Positions 63,373-64,000 of a stretch of DNA of 64,000 bases are shown one piece after another (the stretch's first letter is position 1; each line of letters begins with the position of its first letter). The position numbers and the translations under genes were made by a program. The DNA is from Adineta vaga (Eukaryota > Rotifera): the NCBI GenBank assembly GCA_021613535.1, contig CP075493.1, forward strand, positions 4,960,001 to 5,024,000, given 5' to 3'. Under the pieces are notes generated by a model. That model did no database searches and was not told where the DNA came from. It was given only the letters and a program-made list of their open reading frames with translations.

Positions 63373-64000
63373 CTATTTGAGTAATGACCATTTGATTTGC
63401 TCTTTTGCATGATTGAGTACCTAATGAAATAAGAAAAGTTAAATAATGAATAGAAAAAAAAGGAAAATTTAGATATGAGCAAGAACGTGAGCAAAATCAA
63501 AAGCTTTTTTTGTTCGTACACCCACGCATCTGTTCTATCTATCGATCAGAATTGAGTAAAATATTCAATCCCTGATAGAGCATCTGAGAGAAAGAAAAGA
63601 ATAAAAGTTCATTCTTATTTGTTTATAATTACTTGAGAAACAGTTTGTTCTCCTAATGGTATATCATCTTGACGAATTTGAACACGTTGTGTAATCATCA
63701 TTGGATCAGATTCAAGAATAATTCTAATCAAAAGATAAAACGATCTATGGTTTCTTTTCTTTCTTTCTCAAAAGAGTATAGATATATTTTACCCATCATC
63801 ACATATTTCATCGACGGTAAGTATAACTAAATCAAGATTATCATATAAATATCGTTTTTCAACATTCTTTCTTAACATTGCATTTAATGAATCAAATAAA
63901 CATGATAATACAGAATTTAACATTAACTAAATTAAATCATAGTATTCAACATTTTCCAGAAAGATCTTTAGAATGCCCTACTTCATTCTCATTCATACTG
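63373..64000 (-). CDS. COPZ: Coatomer subunit zeta, C-terminal part (runs off the window)
   Basis: Exons 63982-64000 (partial), 63793-63926, 63633-63723 and 63373-63420 join in frame. The visible product reads [61 protein letters not shown] and finally [11 protein letters not shown]. This is the C-terminal half of zeta-COP, almost co-linear with human COPZ1, including the DSL and VDEI(V/C) blocks and the EQIKWSLL end. Zeta-COP is a small subunit of the COPI coat that works in Golgi-to-ER traffic. The 5' part lies beyond 64000. It heads a same-strand trio with CLN3 and DCXR. Confidence 0.93.

Overview
This is a eukaryotic nuclear window, AT-rich, with compact genes split by many very short introns (commonly about 50-60 nt, GT-AG). 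The protein set is metazoan and ciliated: HYDIN, CFAP91, a Tctex1-domain dynein light chain, EVI5, calcineurin A, CLN3, DCXR and coatomer zeta. Base composition, intron size, FMRFamide-type GPCR expansions and the large SHFRGG-type membrane proteins suggest a rotifer, most likely a bdelloid. That assignment is inference, not something read directly from a marker.

Layout. 0.6-1.1 kb (+): a small secreted, neuropeptide-like precursor. 1.4-5.6 kb (-): an EVI5-type Rab GAP with a possible internal alternative first exon. 7.0-8.7 kb (-): an alpha/beta hydrolase with a membrane-like C-terminal extension. 10.3-13.0 kb (+): SHFRGG-type single-pass membrane protein A. 14.7-15.3 kb (+): a single-exon acidic orphan. 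16.6-19.5 kb (+): calcineurin catalytic subunit with an unusual insertion. 19.7-20.5 kb (-): a fibronectin-III surface protein. 20.8-40.4 kb (+): a complete HYDIN gene with roughly 55 introns. 40.8-41.4 kb (-): a Tctex1 light chain. 42.1-45.3 kb (-): CFAP91. 45.6-58.0 kb: five rhodopsin-like GPCRs interleaved with a mucin-like membrane protein and with SHFRGG protein B. 59.2-64.0 kb (-): DCXR, CLN3 and a partial COPZ, tightly spaced head to tail.

Functional reading. HYDIN (central pair projection), CFAP91 (radial spoke base) and the Tctex1 light chain are contiguous and form a 25-kb axonemal block. CFAP91 has two RFX X-box-like sites just upstream of its start. COPZ, CLN3 and DCXR have 147-bp and 83-bp gaps with splice-acceptor-like signals before the downstream start codons, which would fit polycistronic transcription resolved by spliced-leader trans-splicing, known in rotifers. 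A CLN3 intron is about 978 bp, far larger than its neighbours, and holds two related retroelement-like tails. I found no RNA genes, CRISPR arrays, intact transposons or clear prokaryotic transfers.
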